The notes under the pieces are model-generated. The model was not told the origin of the DNA. It did no database searches and saw only the letters and a list, made by a program, of their open reading frames with translations. Source: Nitrososphaerota archaeon (lineage in GTDB: Archaea > Thermoproteota > Bathyarchaeia > Bathyarchaeales > Bathycorpusculaceae). Taken from it: 6,673 nt of DNA. The DNA lies in contig JAITCR010000024.1 in NCBI GenBank assembly GCA_031282985.1, positions 1 to 6,673 on the forward strand, read 5' to 3'. A program made the translations under genes and the position numbers. Of this stretch, positions 1 to 6,000 are shown piece after piece. Every line of letters starts with the position of its first letter. Position 1 is the stretch's first letter.

Positions 1-63
1 TTTCGTCGTTTTTACTGGTGTAGTTGTGTGATTTTCGCATTTTTTTACATCTGTTTTGGTCAT
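1..63 (-). CDS. Possible 5' end of an unrecognised gene (partial, runs off the left edge)
   Basis: Reading leftwards from an ATG at 61-63, there are 21 codons without a stop up to the window edge. They encode a Lys/Thr-rich start (MTKTDVKKCENH...). No Shine-Dalgarno is visible. An A/T-rich stretch around 96-108 could be a TATA element for a short leader. The frame is too short to recognise a family, and it could be a chance opening next to an element-rich region. The next few hundred bases to the left would settle it. Confidence 0.3.
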   Translation of the reverse strand, partial: MTKTDVKKCENHTTTPVKTTK

Positions 64-137
64 TTAGTAGGGTATATGCGCGGTTTGAGAATGTAAAAAT
101 AATAAGTACTAAAGTCTATTGTTATAATTAAATAATA

Positions 138-153
138 GGCAGTCTCCGAAAAC
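138..153. repeat. Left terminal inverted repeat of the 139-bp element
   Basis: Sixteen bases pair with 261-276 with two mismatches (gt versus ac in the middle of the repeat). They are preceded by AATA. Confidence 0.6.
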
Positions 154-260
154 CTCTTAACTATCAAGGGTATAATGTGTAGTAAAGGTATGGTGGGGAA
201 GTTTGTATGGGCAACTGCTGCATTTATTTTGTTTTTATCGGTTTGAAGCGTAAAACGTGA

Positions 261-276
261 GTTTTCGGAGGTTGCC
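261..276. repeat. Right terminal inverted repeat of the 139-bp element
   Basis: Inverted partner of 138-153, with 14 of 16 bases matching. It is followed by AATA at 277-280. Confidence 0.6.
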
Positions 277-298
277 AATAGCAGAAAAGTTAGATTTT

Positions 299-321
299 GG
301 TAGTGTCCTAATATACGATAG
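299..321. repeat. Left terminal inverted repeat of the IS1-type element
   Basis: Twenty-three bases, including tagtgtcctaatatac, match the reverse complement of 555-577 at 19 positions. The candidate 8-bp target duplication tagatttt lies just outside, at 291-298. Confidence 0.68.
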
Positions 322-363
322 AGTTATGTAGTTCGACTGTGTTATTTGCCATCAGTGAAGAAT

Positions 364-554
364 ATGTCAAAGGGCAGGCCTAAAAGCAAAATTAACGTGT
401 TTTGTCAAAACCCAAAATGTACCCACTGCCTAAAAGAAAACGACAAAACATAGTAAAACAAGGTAAATGCCACACCACAGGCCACCAGCGCTACCGATGC
501 CTACACTGCAAAACCTACTTCATGCAAACTAAATATTCTGTAAAACACTACTAA
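364..554 (+). pseudogene. IS1-family transposase N-terminal fragment (InsA-like zinc finger), frameshifted and truncated
   Basis: From the ATG at 364 the frame reads MSKGRPKSKINVFCQNPKC THC LKENDKT and stops at 451-453. Continuing one base back (-1, at the A run 445-448) gives IVKQGK...TGHQRYRC LHC KTYF MQTK and runs to a stop at 552-554. Together these make the IS1 InsA-type N-terminal pattern: paired cysteines, a Gly-His-Gln-Arg-Tyr stretch, then CxxC followed by an aromatic pair. Normal family members go on to a DDE catalytic part, which is absent here because the right inverted repeat begins at 555. The frame change could be a single lost A (decay) or a relic of the -1 slippage used in this family. 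The fragment cannot transpose on its own. Confidence 0.7.
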
Positions 555-577
555 CTATTGTATGTTAGGACAATGCC
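555..577. repeat. Right terminal inverted repeat of the IS1-type element
   Basis: Inverted partner of 299-321. It is followed by tatatttt (578-585), the imperfect copy of the left flank. Confidence 0.68.
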
Positions 578-590
578 TATATTTTTTATA

Positions 591-1940
591 TTATTGCTTT
601 TGGATAATTTTTCCACTGCCTGGTCTGGCGACAATTTCATCTTCATCCATGATTAAGATGCCTTTAACATATGTTTTTATGGGTTTACCTATTGCTTCCC
701 AGCCGTTGTAGAGTGAAAATTTGGCTTTAGATTTGAATTTTGAAGCATTAATAGTCCAGTGTTGATTGTAATTTATGATTGTTAGATCTGCATCTTTTTC
801 TTTTTCAAGTTTACCCTTGTTAATCAAACCGTAGATTTCTGCAGGTTTTTCTGCAAACACTTCAACAAGACGCTGAAAAGTTAGCCGGTTTTTCTTAACA
901 AGAGTTAGCATCAGAGGCAGAGTGGTTTCCAGCCCGGGTATACCAACTTTTACTTCCCAGACACTGTTTACAGACTTTTCTTCAATGGTATGCGGAGCAT
1001 GATCTGAACCAATGGTATCAATGACCCCCGTATTTACGCCCTCTAATAGCGCTTCTTGATGAATTTTGGCTCGTAACGGCGGTGCCATAATCGCCATCAT
1101 GCCATAACGTGCAGTATCTGCTGAAGTTAGCATTAAATGGTTAGGTGTGACTTCACAGGTAACTTTTTTGCGTGTCTTTTTTGCTTCTTTTATTGTTTCT
1201 AATCCTCGCTTGCTCGTAACATGACAAAAATGCAGATGCACATTTGTATCTCCTGTGATTTTAAGTGCTCGTTTTATAGCTTGTACCTCTGTCTGTTCTG
1301 TATGAGCAAGAAGAAAATCTTTAACACAGTCGCGTTTGGCTTTTTTGAATTGCTGTTCATTAAACATAATTTGATCTTTGTCCTCGGCGTGAACCGCAAC
1401 AACCATGCCAGCCTCACCTGCAGTTCTAAATCCAGCTTCTAAAACTTGATTATCATCAACATTTAAGCCACCAATTTGATTGCCCATAAACAGTTTAAAT
1501 CCAACTGCGCCTTCACGACTAATTTGTGGTATTTCCATTAGTCTTTCGGGAAACTCTGAATACAAACCTACATTGACCAGTGTGCGTCTTTTTGCTATGT
1601 CTAAACGATTTTTTAATGTTTCAACGCTATTGGTTAAAGGTAGATTATTTGGCATATCCAACACCGTGGTAAAGCCTCCTGCTGCAGCGGCTGATGTGCC
1701 TGATATGAAATCTTCTTTGTATGCTTTTTCTTCATCTCTAAGGTGCACATGTCCATCTATTAAGCCTGGTAGAACTAACATGCCGTGCAGGTCTACTTTT
1801 TGGTCAGCATTAGGCATTTGAGGTTGTTTACCAATTTTGACAAATTTGCCATCTTCAATAGCAATACTGCATTCGAGAATTTCGCCTTTTATGTAAGCTT
1901 TAGTATTATTTAAGACCAAATCGGCAATCAAGGAAACCAC
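591..1940 (-). CDS. pyrC: Dihydroorotase (class I, amidohydrolase family)
   Basis: This enzyme catalyses the reversible cyclisation of N-carbamoyl-L-aspartate to dihydroorotate in cytoplasmic de novo pyrimidine synthesis. The metal site typical of the family is complete. It comprises DGHVHLRD (His64 and His66), GFKLF with Lys149 as the expected carboxylated bridging lysine, His184 (VHAED), His240 (HFCHVTS) and Asp313 (GSDHAPH). The substrate-binding motif DMPNN lies at 95-99. At 449 residues it is full length for class I dihydroorotases. The first codon is GTG at 1938-1940. A second GTG follows directly, and a TTG lies at 1929-1931. No Shine-Dalgarno precedes it, but an A/T-rich TATA-like box lies about 30 bp upstream, which suggests a leaderless mRNA. 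No other pyrimidine gene is adjacent. Hydantoinase or allantoinase are the main alternatives. The DGHVHLRD, MPNN and SDHAPH motifs are shared in part with those families, so the exact substrate is inferred. Confidence 0.9.
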   Translation of the reverse strand: MVSLIADLVLNNTKAYIKGEILECSIAIEDGKFVKIGKQPQMPNADQKVDLHGMLVLPGLIDGHVHLRDEEKAYKEDFISGTSAAAAGGFTTVLDMPNNLPLTNSVETLKNRLDIAKRRTLVNVGLYSEFPERLMEIPQISREGAVGFKLFMGNQIGGLNVDDNQVLEAGFRTAGEAGMVVAVHAEDKDQIMFNEQQFKKAKRDCVKDFLLAHTEQTEVQAIKRALKITGDTNVHLHFCHVTSKRGLETIKEAKKTRKKVTCEVTPNHLMLTSADTARYGMMAIMAPPLRAKIHQEALLEGVNTGVIDTIGSDHAPHTIEEKSVNSVWEVKVGIPGLETTLPLMLTLVKKNRLTFQRLVEVFAEKPAEIYGLINKGKLEKEKDADLTIINYNQHWTINASKFKSKAKFSLYNGWEAIGKPIKTYVKGILIMDEDEIVARPGSGKIIQKQ

Positions 1941-1963
1941 ACATGTAGTATTTGTGTGATTGG

Positions 1964-1975
1964 ATAAATAAATAA
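1964..1975 (-). promoter_or_regulatory. TATA-like box of the pyrC promoter
   Basis: On the minus strand this reads ttatttatttat, centred about 30 bp before the GTG start of pyrC. Archaeal transcription starts about 25-30 bp downstream of the TATA box, so the start would fall at or next to the first codon, in line with a leaderless transcript. The gap between the upstream CBS gene and pyrC is only 70 bp, so read-through from that gene is also possible. Confidence 0.45.
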
Positions 1976-2010
1976 GGATTTAGTGCCAATCAGACCTGAA
2001 AAGTGTTAAC

Positions 2011-2589
2011 TTATTTTTCTTGTTCAAGTTCTATGTGACATTCATCGCAAATGTTCTGACCGTTGTGTTCTTTAAGGTTTTCAGAGTAAGCTTCACATTG
2101 ATCACAATAACCTGATTGCGGTGTCTCTTCAAGCTCTTCTGTGATACTTGAGCCCTCGATGCGTGTGTGTTCTTGTATTATTTCAATAAGTTCTGGCATA
2201 ACGCCAAGTAAATCTTTGTCTGAAACTATACCAATCATGTTGCCCTTGTAGACGATGCCTAAACGTCTTATGTTTAAACGACTCATTTTTCTTGCGGCAT
2301 CATTTATGGCAGTGTCTGGGTCAATGGTTATAAGCGGAGTGGTCATGATTTCTTTTGCTTTAATTTGGTCTGGTTTGTTGTTTTTTGCAATGACTCTAAC
2401 TACAAGGTCACGTTCAGTAATGATTCCTATTGGTTTTCTTTCTTTATTTGTGATGATTACTGCGCCTAAATTTTCTTTACTCATTGTAACGGCTATGTTG
2501 TTTGTTGTTTCTGTTTCGTCAGCAGTTACTACTGGGCTGCTCATTACGTCTTTGACTAACATTTTTGCTCTTAACCCAATTTCTGACAT
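2011..2589 (-). CDS. Tandem CBS-domain protein with C-terminal zinc ribbon
   Basis: 192 residues. CBS domain 1 (about 10-72) has VKDVMSSPVVT and ends in GIITERDLV. CBS domain 2 (about 77-138) has AKEIMTTPLIT and ends in GIVSDKDLL. Both show the usual DVM/EIM start and the G-(I/V)-(I/V)-(T/S)-x-(R/K)-D-L end. Paired CBS domains form a Bateman module that usually binds adenine nucleotides or S-adenosylmethionine. A Glu-rich linker leads to a small zinc ribbon with Cys162, Cys165, Cys181 and Cys184. There is no catalytic domain, so it is probably a sensor or partner protein, target unknown. The ATG at 2587-2589 follows gtgagtgat at a few bases' distance, a weak Shine-Dalgarno. The gene is divergent from the DUF4438 gene and lies 70 bp upstream of pyrC in the same direction. 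Confidence 0.87.
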   Translation of the reverse strand: MSEIGLRAKMLVKDVMSSPVVTADETETTNNIAVTMSKENLGAVIITNKERKPIGIITERDLVVRVIAKNNKPDQIKAKEIMTTPLITIDPDTAINDAARKMSRLNIRRLGIVYKGNMIGIVSDKDLLGVMPELIEIIQEHTRIEGSSITEELEETPQSGYCDQCEAYSENLKEHNGQNICDECHIELEQEK

Positions 2590-2622
2590 TGTATATCACT
2601 CACTCTGTAACTGAGGAACTTG

Positions 2623-2632
2623 TTTTATATGT
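2623..2632 (-). promoter_or_regulatory. TATA-like box for the CBS-zinc-ribbon gene
   Basis: On the minus strand this reads acatataaaa, centred about 38 bp before the ATG. A start site 25-27 bp downstream would leave a leader of roughly 12 nt that contains the weak gtgat ribosome site. It lies in the 163-bp divergent region shared with the DUF4438 gene. Confidence 0.45.
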
Positions 2633-2704
2633 TCAAAATGCGAAGAGTGCAATTTAAGAGTTGCCTATGTGAGGCTTACCAAATTTATTGAAGTGTTCTG
2701 CAAG

Positions 2705-2711
2705 TTTATAT
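2705..2711 (+). promoter_or_regulatory. TATA-like box for the DUF4438 gene
   Basis: tttatat lies about 45 bp before the ATG at 2753. Transcription would start near 2733-2736, giving a leader of about 20 nt. This also argues against the upstream in-frame GTG at 2669 being the start, since that codon would lie outside the transcript. Confidence 0.45.
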
Positions 2712-2752
2712 CTGGCTCTTTTCTTTTTAATAACTGTTTAAAGTTGTATTTG

Positions 2753-3640
2753 ATGTTGAGAACAAATCGTGAAAAACTTGTCAAAATTTCTGTTATGGGT
2801 GAAGTGGCAAGTCCAACAATAAAAAATGTTTACAACATTTCAGCTACAGGGTCTCCTTGTATATTGCCTGGCGTAGGTGGGATAGTCTATAATCTTCGTG
2901 TTGGTGATTTTGCGTGTGGCTGGGAGGCTGATCATGTGGAACCTGGTGTTAGTTCTGTTAACAAGGAAAACGATGCCCGTTCAGGTAGCGCGGCAAATAC
3001 TGCCTATAATCTTTTTTCTTGTGTTGGAAATCAAGCAATTGTTGTTAGTGGAGACGCTAAAGGTGAGATAGGTACGGTGACAGGTAAACATGGCGGTATA
3101 GAGCATGTGTTAATTGATTTTAAACCTGAAGTTCTGGAGAAGCTTTTGATTGGTGATCATATACAAATAAAGGCTTACGGCACAGGCTTAAAACTACTGG
3201 ATTTCCCTGGAATAAAAATAGTAAACATGGATCCTTATTTACTTGACGCGTTAAACCCGCATGTTACTGGTGACAAACTTGAGGTTCCTGTTGCACACAT
3301 TATCCCTGCCAGTATAATGGGTTCTGGTTTGGGTGCTAATCAGGTTAATAGTGGTGATTATGATATTCAACTGTTTGATGATTCTATAGTTAAACAGTTT
3401 GGACTTGACAACCTGCGACTTGGTGATATTGTTGCTATAATGGATGCTGATCACTCATTTGGCAGAATATACCGACAAGGCGCAATTTCTATTGGTGTGG
3501 TGGTTCACACTAATTGTGTAACTGCTGGGCATGGCCCAGGTGTAACGTCTTTGATGACTTCTACAAATGGCAAAATTATTCCACAGATAAATCAGAAAGC
3601 AAACCTTGCTTATCTGCTAAAATTACGGGCAGATATATAA
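2753..3640 (+). CDS. DUF4438 domain-containing protein
   Basis: 295 residues from the ATG at 2753. The N-terminus (MLRTNREKLVKISVMGEVAS) matches the usual start of DUF4438 proteins, whose length is about 280-300. The same frame is open upstream to a GTG at 2669. Those extra 28 residues resemble no family sequence, and they lie upstream of the TATA-like box. Conserved stretches I recognise are the SGDAKG...TGKHGG region (about 98-112), GLKLLDFPGIK in the middle, MGSGLGAN (from 189) and AGHGPGV (258-264). Structures exist for Thermotoga members, but to my knowledge no function has been established. The many Gly/His/Asp motifs suggest a ligand or metal pocket, which is inference. No signal peptide or membrane segment is seen. 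eS26 follows 44 bp downstream, so co-transcription is possible. Confidence 0.85.
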   Translation: MLRTNREKLVKISVMGEVASPTIKNVYNISATGSPCILPGVGGIVYNLRVGDFACGWEADHVEPGVSSVNKENDARSGSAANTAYNLFSCVGNQAIVVSGDAKGEIGTVTGKHGGIEHVLIDFKPEVLEKLLIGDHIQIKAYGTGLKLLDFPGIKIVNMDPYLLDALNPHVTGDKLEVPVAHIIPASIMGSGLGANQVNSGDYDIQLFDDSIVKQFGLDNLRLGDIVAIMDADHSFGRIYRQGAISIGVVVHTNCVTAGHGPGVTSLMTSTNGKIIPQINQKANLAYLLKLRADI

Positions 3641-3672
3641 GACAGTTAACTCAATAATTGAAATAAAAGTAT

Positions 3673-3678
3673 AAGGTG
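3673..3678 (+). promoter_or_regulatory. Shine-Dalgarno that fixes the eS26 start
   Basis: aaggtg is complementary to the archaeal 16S rRNA 3' end and lies 6 nt before the ATG at 3685. The in-frame GTG at 3676 falls inside this site, so it is part of the ribosome-binding site and not a start codon. Confidence 0.7.
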
Positions 3679-3684
3679 TCAAAA

Positions 3685-3975
3685 ATGCCAGTTAAACGGA
3701 AAAGTCGAGGAAGAGCAAAAGGAAGTAAAGGAAGTAGCAGTCTTGTTCAATGCGTAAACTGTGGGGCAATGGTGCCGCGTGACAAAGCAAAACGGTCAAC
3801 GCGAAGAGTATCTTTTGTTGAACCACAATTGGCAAAAGAACTTAGACAAAAAGGAACATTCTTAGCCTCTTGGGTTGACACTAAATATTATTGCATCTCA
3901 TGTGCAGTACACCGTGGCATCGTCAAAGTGCGCGCTGAAAGCGAACGCCACTCAAAAGGGTACAAAAGACGATAA
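3685..3975 (+). CDS. rps26e: Small-subunit ribosomal protein eS26 (S26e)
   Basis: This is a structural protein of the small ribosomal subunit, near the mRNA exit region in eukaryotic ribosomes. The 96 residues begin with a Lys/Arg/Gly-rich RNA-binding tail (MPVKRKSRGRAKGSKG). A zinc finger follows, with Cys23 and Cys26 (QCVNCGAMVPRDKAKR) and Cys70 and Cys73 (YYCISCAVHRGIVKVR). The tail is short and basic, ending ERHSKGYKRR. The length fits archaeal members. The start is placed at ATG 3685 because of the Shine-Dalgarno 6 nt upstream. The gene is limited to TACK/Asgard-type archaea and eukaryotes, which is the best single clue to the host. It lies downstream of the DUF4438 gene and converges with the lipid enzyme gene, with 21 bp between them. 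Confidence 0.95.
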   Translation: MPVKRKSRGRAKGSKGSSSLVQCVNCGAMVPRDKAKRSTRRVSFVEPQLAKELRQKGTFLASWVDTKYYCISCAVHRGIVKVRAESERHSKGYKRR

Positions 3976-3995
3976 CCTTCCACTTTCAAAAATTA

Positions 3996-4006
3996 TCTAT
4001 TTTTTC
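3996..4006 (+). terminator. Possible T-run terminator after eS26
   Basis: tctattttttc lies 20 bp after the eS26 stop. Archaeal termination commonly uses a T-run in the non-template strand. It overlaps the last codons of the convergent gene, so part of its composition comes from AAA lysine codons on the other strand. Confidence 0.35.
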
Positions 4007-4623
4007 AACATTTTAAACACATGATGCACTCTCTGTATCACCGTAAAATTTGTAAGTACCGCCAAAACTATTAAACCAACATATAATGCTGGCAGATAAA
4101 ACACTGCTATAATTGTAAAAACACCTAAAATTAACATACGCTCTGCACGTTCAGCAAACCCAACAGACTCCATTTTCACCCCAATACCCTCCGCCCGCGC
4201 ACGCGTATAACTTACAAGCACCGAACCCGCCAACGCCGCAAGACCCCAGATAGGATTATATAAAACACCATCACCTGCAACAGGACTACATAGACCCCCA
4301 ATAATTATCCCGCCATAAATCGCCACATCCGCATATCTGTCAAGTACAGAATCAAAAAACGCGCCAAAAGCAGACGTCTGATTAAATGTTCGAGCCACTA
4401 TACCATCCATCGTGTCACAGAATCCTGACACTAACATAAACACAACCGCCAAAATCAGAAACAACACCGAATGTATTGGCGCTATAGCATATGCAACAGC
4501 AGAAACCAACGACAAAACAAAACCCACAATGCTAATTTTGTTTGGCGTAAGCCCTAACCTATGTGCAATGTTTGCTTCCGCGCATAGCATTTCTTGTATT
4601 CTTTTTTTGAGTTTAGTTAACAA
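3997..4623 (-). CDS. CDP-alcohol phosphatidyltransferase, probably archaetidylinositol phosphate synthase
   Basis: This is an integral membrane enzyme that transfers a phosphoalcohol head group onto CDP-archaeol. The family signature D-x2-D-G-x2-A-R-x8-G-x3-D-x3-D is complete: Asp70, Asp73, Gly74, Ala77, Arg78, Gly87, Asp91 and Asp95. These residues bind the divalent metal and the CDP moiety. Hydrophobic segments at roughly 30-48, 50-67, 98-110, 120-136, 160-176 and 178-197 give the usual six-helix membrane fold. The RARAEGIG...GFAERAERM stretch after helix 4 resembles archaetidylinositol-phosphate synthases that use inositol 1-phosphate. Glycerol or serine as acceptor cannot be excluded. The length (208) is typical. 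The start is a TTG at 4621-4623. An in-frame stop lies just upstream, and aaggat precedes it as a weak ribosome site. ATG at codon 12 (4588-4590) is an alternative. Confidence 0.88.
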   Translation of the reverse strand: MLTKLKKRIQEMLCAEANIAHRLGLTPNKISIVGFVLSLVSAVAYAIAPIHSVLFLILAVVFMLVSGFCDTMDGIVARTFNQTSAFGAFFDSVLDRYADVAIYGGIIIGGLCSPVAGDGVLYNPIWGLAALAGSVLVSYTRARAEGIGVKMESVGFAERAERMLILGVFTIIAVFYLPALYVGLIVLAVLTNFTVIQRVHHVFKMLKK

Positions 4624-4672
4624 TTTTGGATCCTTCGGGTCTCATTACTACTTACTTATTGCCAATTACTAA

Positions 4673-4846
4673 TTAGTTGTAATAAAATCTTTTCCAGGTC
4701 TGAAAATATGTGATATTGTTGAATGATAACACTCTGACAGTTTTAGGATCCATAAAATAGCTCGTGGATCTATACCTGTCAGCTCTCATCTGTGCAAAAC
4801 GCATATCATCATATGGGTATCTTGGGCATAAGTATCTCTGTATCAT
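4673..4846 (-). CDS. Small unrecognised reading frame (57 aa), possibly a gene remnant
   Basis: ATG at 4844-4846 to TAA at 4673-4675. The product is rich in Arg, Tyr and Phe (begins MIQRYLCPRYPYDD, ends FQTWKRFYYN) and resembles no family I know. It lies 49 bp upstream of the lipid enzyme gene on the same strand and 37 bp from the left end of the IS5-type element. No Shine-Dalgarno precedes it, and a stop (TAG, 4847-4849) directly abuts the ATG. In a neighbouring minus frame the bases just upstream read NPVLYLDDTEILMPKIPI before stopping near 4808-4813, which also looks protein-like. The two frames could be one gene broken by a frameshift near 4810. It could be a small gene, a gene tail cut by the element, or chance. 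Confidence 0.35.
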   Translation of the reverse strand: MIQRYLCPRYPYDDMRFAQMRADRYRSTSYFMDPKTVRVLSFNNITYFQTWKRFYYN

Positions 4847-4883
4847 CTAAGTAGAGTACAGGATTAGACAGTTTGTTTGTTTC

Positions 4884-4898
4884 AATAGACTTCTTGCA
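4884..4898. repeat. Left terminal inverted repeat of the IS5-type element
   Basis: aatagacttcttgca is identical to the reverse complement of 5781-5795. Confidence 0.85.
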
Positions 4899-4937
4899 AA
4901 ACTCATAAATCTATGTTTGTTTTTTTGTTATGTGTGT

Positions 4938-5776
4938 ATGTTTGTTGTGAAGTATGAAAATATTCAAAGTTATTCGGATGAACAGTTTCGTAGAATTACA
5001 GGTGTAAAGGGACCACTTTTGAAAAAAATGTTAACATTTCTCCAGCCAGCTAAACATGAGCTAACGTCTAAAGGTGGTCCAAAACCCAAACTATGCCTCG
5101 AAGATATGCTACTAGCCACTTTAGAATACATAAGGGAATATCGAACCTACGTCTATGTAGCAGTAAGTTATGGAGTGTGTGAAAGCAAGTATCTATCGGT
5201 CATAAAATGGGTGGAAAACACTTGATAAGAGATGGAACATTTTCTTTACCTGGACGTAAAGCACTGTTGAAAAGTGATATGGGCTATGAAGTGGTGTTAA
5301 TTGGTGCAACGGAGTTGTCTGTTGAGTTGGTCTAAAAAAAGCAAAGTCATGTCTACAGTGGTAAAAAGAAAAAGAGGTACACTATAAAGTCGCAGGTGGT
5401 TGTAAACAAGGTTGATGGGTAAATAATTTGTACAGTATTTGCTAATGGCAGGTGTTATGATTTTTGGTTGTTTAAGGTGTCAAAGCTAAAGTTTGATTCT
5501 AAAATTAGAGCTGTTGTGGACACGGGATGTATTGGTGTTACAAAGTTTCATGCGAATCTAGTAATTTCGGTTGAGCGTAGTAAGAAAAGACCGTTAACTA
5601 AAGCGGATAAGGTGTTTAATCATGTGGTTTCAAGTGAACGGGTTTTAAATGAGCCTGTGATTGGTTTGATTAAGCGGTTTAAATTTGTGTCAGATCGTTA
5701 TCGTGGTAGATGTAAACGTTTCGGCCTGGGGTTCAATTTTATTTCAGGCATCTGCAACTACGAACAGAGAACATAA
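4938..5776 (+). pseudogene. IS5-family transposase, broken by a frameshift and two stops
   Basis: Translated across its lesions, the product is about 279 residues, full length for the ISL2/IS1031 type. The start is FVVKYENIQSYSDEQFRRI, followed by the conserved GGPKPKLCLEDMLLATLEY block, then RDGTFSLPGRKALLKSD, then the C-terminal SERVLNEPVIGLIKRFK. Visible damage: (1) a one-base loss at 5220-5224 puts a TGA in frame. (2) TAA at 5333-5335. (3) TAA at 5420-5422. (4) The first catalytic Asp, expected in L-I-D-A-T-E, is Gly (codon 5303-5305). The second Asp (5519-5521, VDTG) and the catalytic Glu (5651-5653, with Lys seven residues on) remain. The usual VDTGY is VDTGC. The start is placed at ATG 4938 by family similarity; the frame is also open from 4917. 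This is one gene in several pieces. Confidence 0.87.
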
Positions 5777-5780
5777 TTTA

Positions 5781-5795
5781 TGCAAGAAGTCTATT
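5781..5795. repeat. Right terminal inverted repeat of the IS5-type element
   Basis: tgcaagaagtctatt is a perfect inverted match of 4884-4898. Confidence 0.85.
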
Positions 5796-6000
5796 ATCAA
5801 ATTACAATTAAAAACCAAAAATCTAATTTTGCCTCAAGAACTCAAGTAGATATCAAATAAACACAGTTGCCAAGGCTGTCCATAAACACAGAAAAAAACA
5901 GCGTTTATCTCAGCGACCAGTGCAATGTGTGGTCTTTAGCTGTTTGTGTTCTATTTTTAATGTGGGCCTTAAGGTTTTGGGTTGGATTATTTTCAGTGAA

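Larger units (their letters stand above)
138..276. mobile_element. 139-bp MITE-like element with terminal inverted repeats
   Basis: The left end (138-153, ggcagtctccgaaaac) and the reverse complement of the right end (261-276, ggcaacctccgaaaac) match at 14 of 16 positions. The tetranucleotide AATA lies directly outside both ends (134-137 and 277-280) and fits a 4-bp target duplication. The interior of about 107 bp has no recognisable transposase part. A minus-strand open frame crosses it but spans both inverted repeats and looks incidental. Size, inverted ends and duplication fit a miniature non-autonomous element mobilised in trans. The parent family is not identified. The 4-bp duplication is A/T-only and so is weak evidence alone. 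Confidence 0.6.
299..577 (+). mobile_element. Internally deleted IS1-type insertion element (279 bp)
   Basis: Ends 299-321 and 555-577 are inverted repeats matching at 19 of 23 positions, with a shared core tgtccta. Outside them lie tagatttt (291-298) and tatatttt (578-585). These agree at 7 of 8 bases, in line with the 8-9 bp duplications typical of IS1. Inside, the plus strand encodes the N-terminal zinc-finger part of an InsA-like transposase. The reading frame stops one base before the right repeat begins, so the whole catalytic part is gone. The element lies six bases past the stop codon of the dihydroorotase gene and only about 20 bp from the preceding MITE-like element. It is probably a dead, non-autonomous derivative that could still be moved by a full-length relative. 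Confidence 0.72.
4884..5795 (+). mobile_element. IS5-family (ISL2/IS1031-like) insertion sequence, inactive
   Basis: Perfect 15-bp inverted repeats (aatagacttcttgca at 4884-4898 and its reverse complement at 5781-5795) bound a 912-bp segment. Similarity continues weakly inwards. It contains one transposase reading frame on the plus strand, which ends five bases before the right repeat. Size, single gene and end placement fit the IS5 family. No clean target duplication is seen, so the exact outer limits may shift by a few bases. The transposase is dead (separate entry), but both ends are well kept, so a live relative could still act on it. It sits between the small frame at 4673-4846 and the alba upstream region. 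Confidence 0.85.

Noticed and set aside
60..278. Minus-strand 72-codon open frame across the MITE-like element
   Set aside because: It spans both inverted repeats and the left flank and has no recognisable motif. It is most simply a chance frame in A/T-rich DNA.
1221..1821. Plus-strand open frames inside pyrC
   Set aside because: They are antisense shadows of the dihydroorotase gene, without family motifs or ribosome sites.
2669..2752. N-terminal extension of the DUF4438 protein from a GTG at 2669
   Set aside because: The 28 extra residues do not resemble the family, the ATG at 2753 gives the normal family start, and the TATA-like box at 2705-2711 would put the GTG outside the transcript.
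4734..4782. Inverted heptamers ctgacag / ctgtcag separated by 35 bases
   Set aside because: Short, with no extended pairing, and inside the small minus-strand reading frame. Likely chance.
5468..5776. Independent gene in the right half of the IS5-type element
   Set aside because: It is the C-terminal part of the same broken transposase, in frame with the segment before the TAA at 5420.
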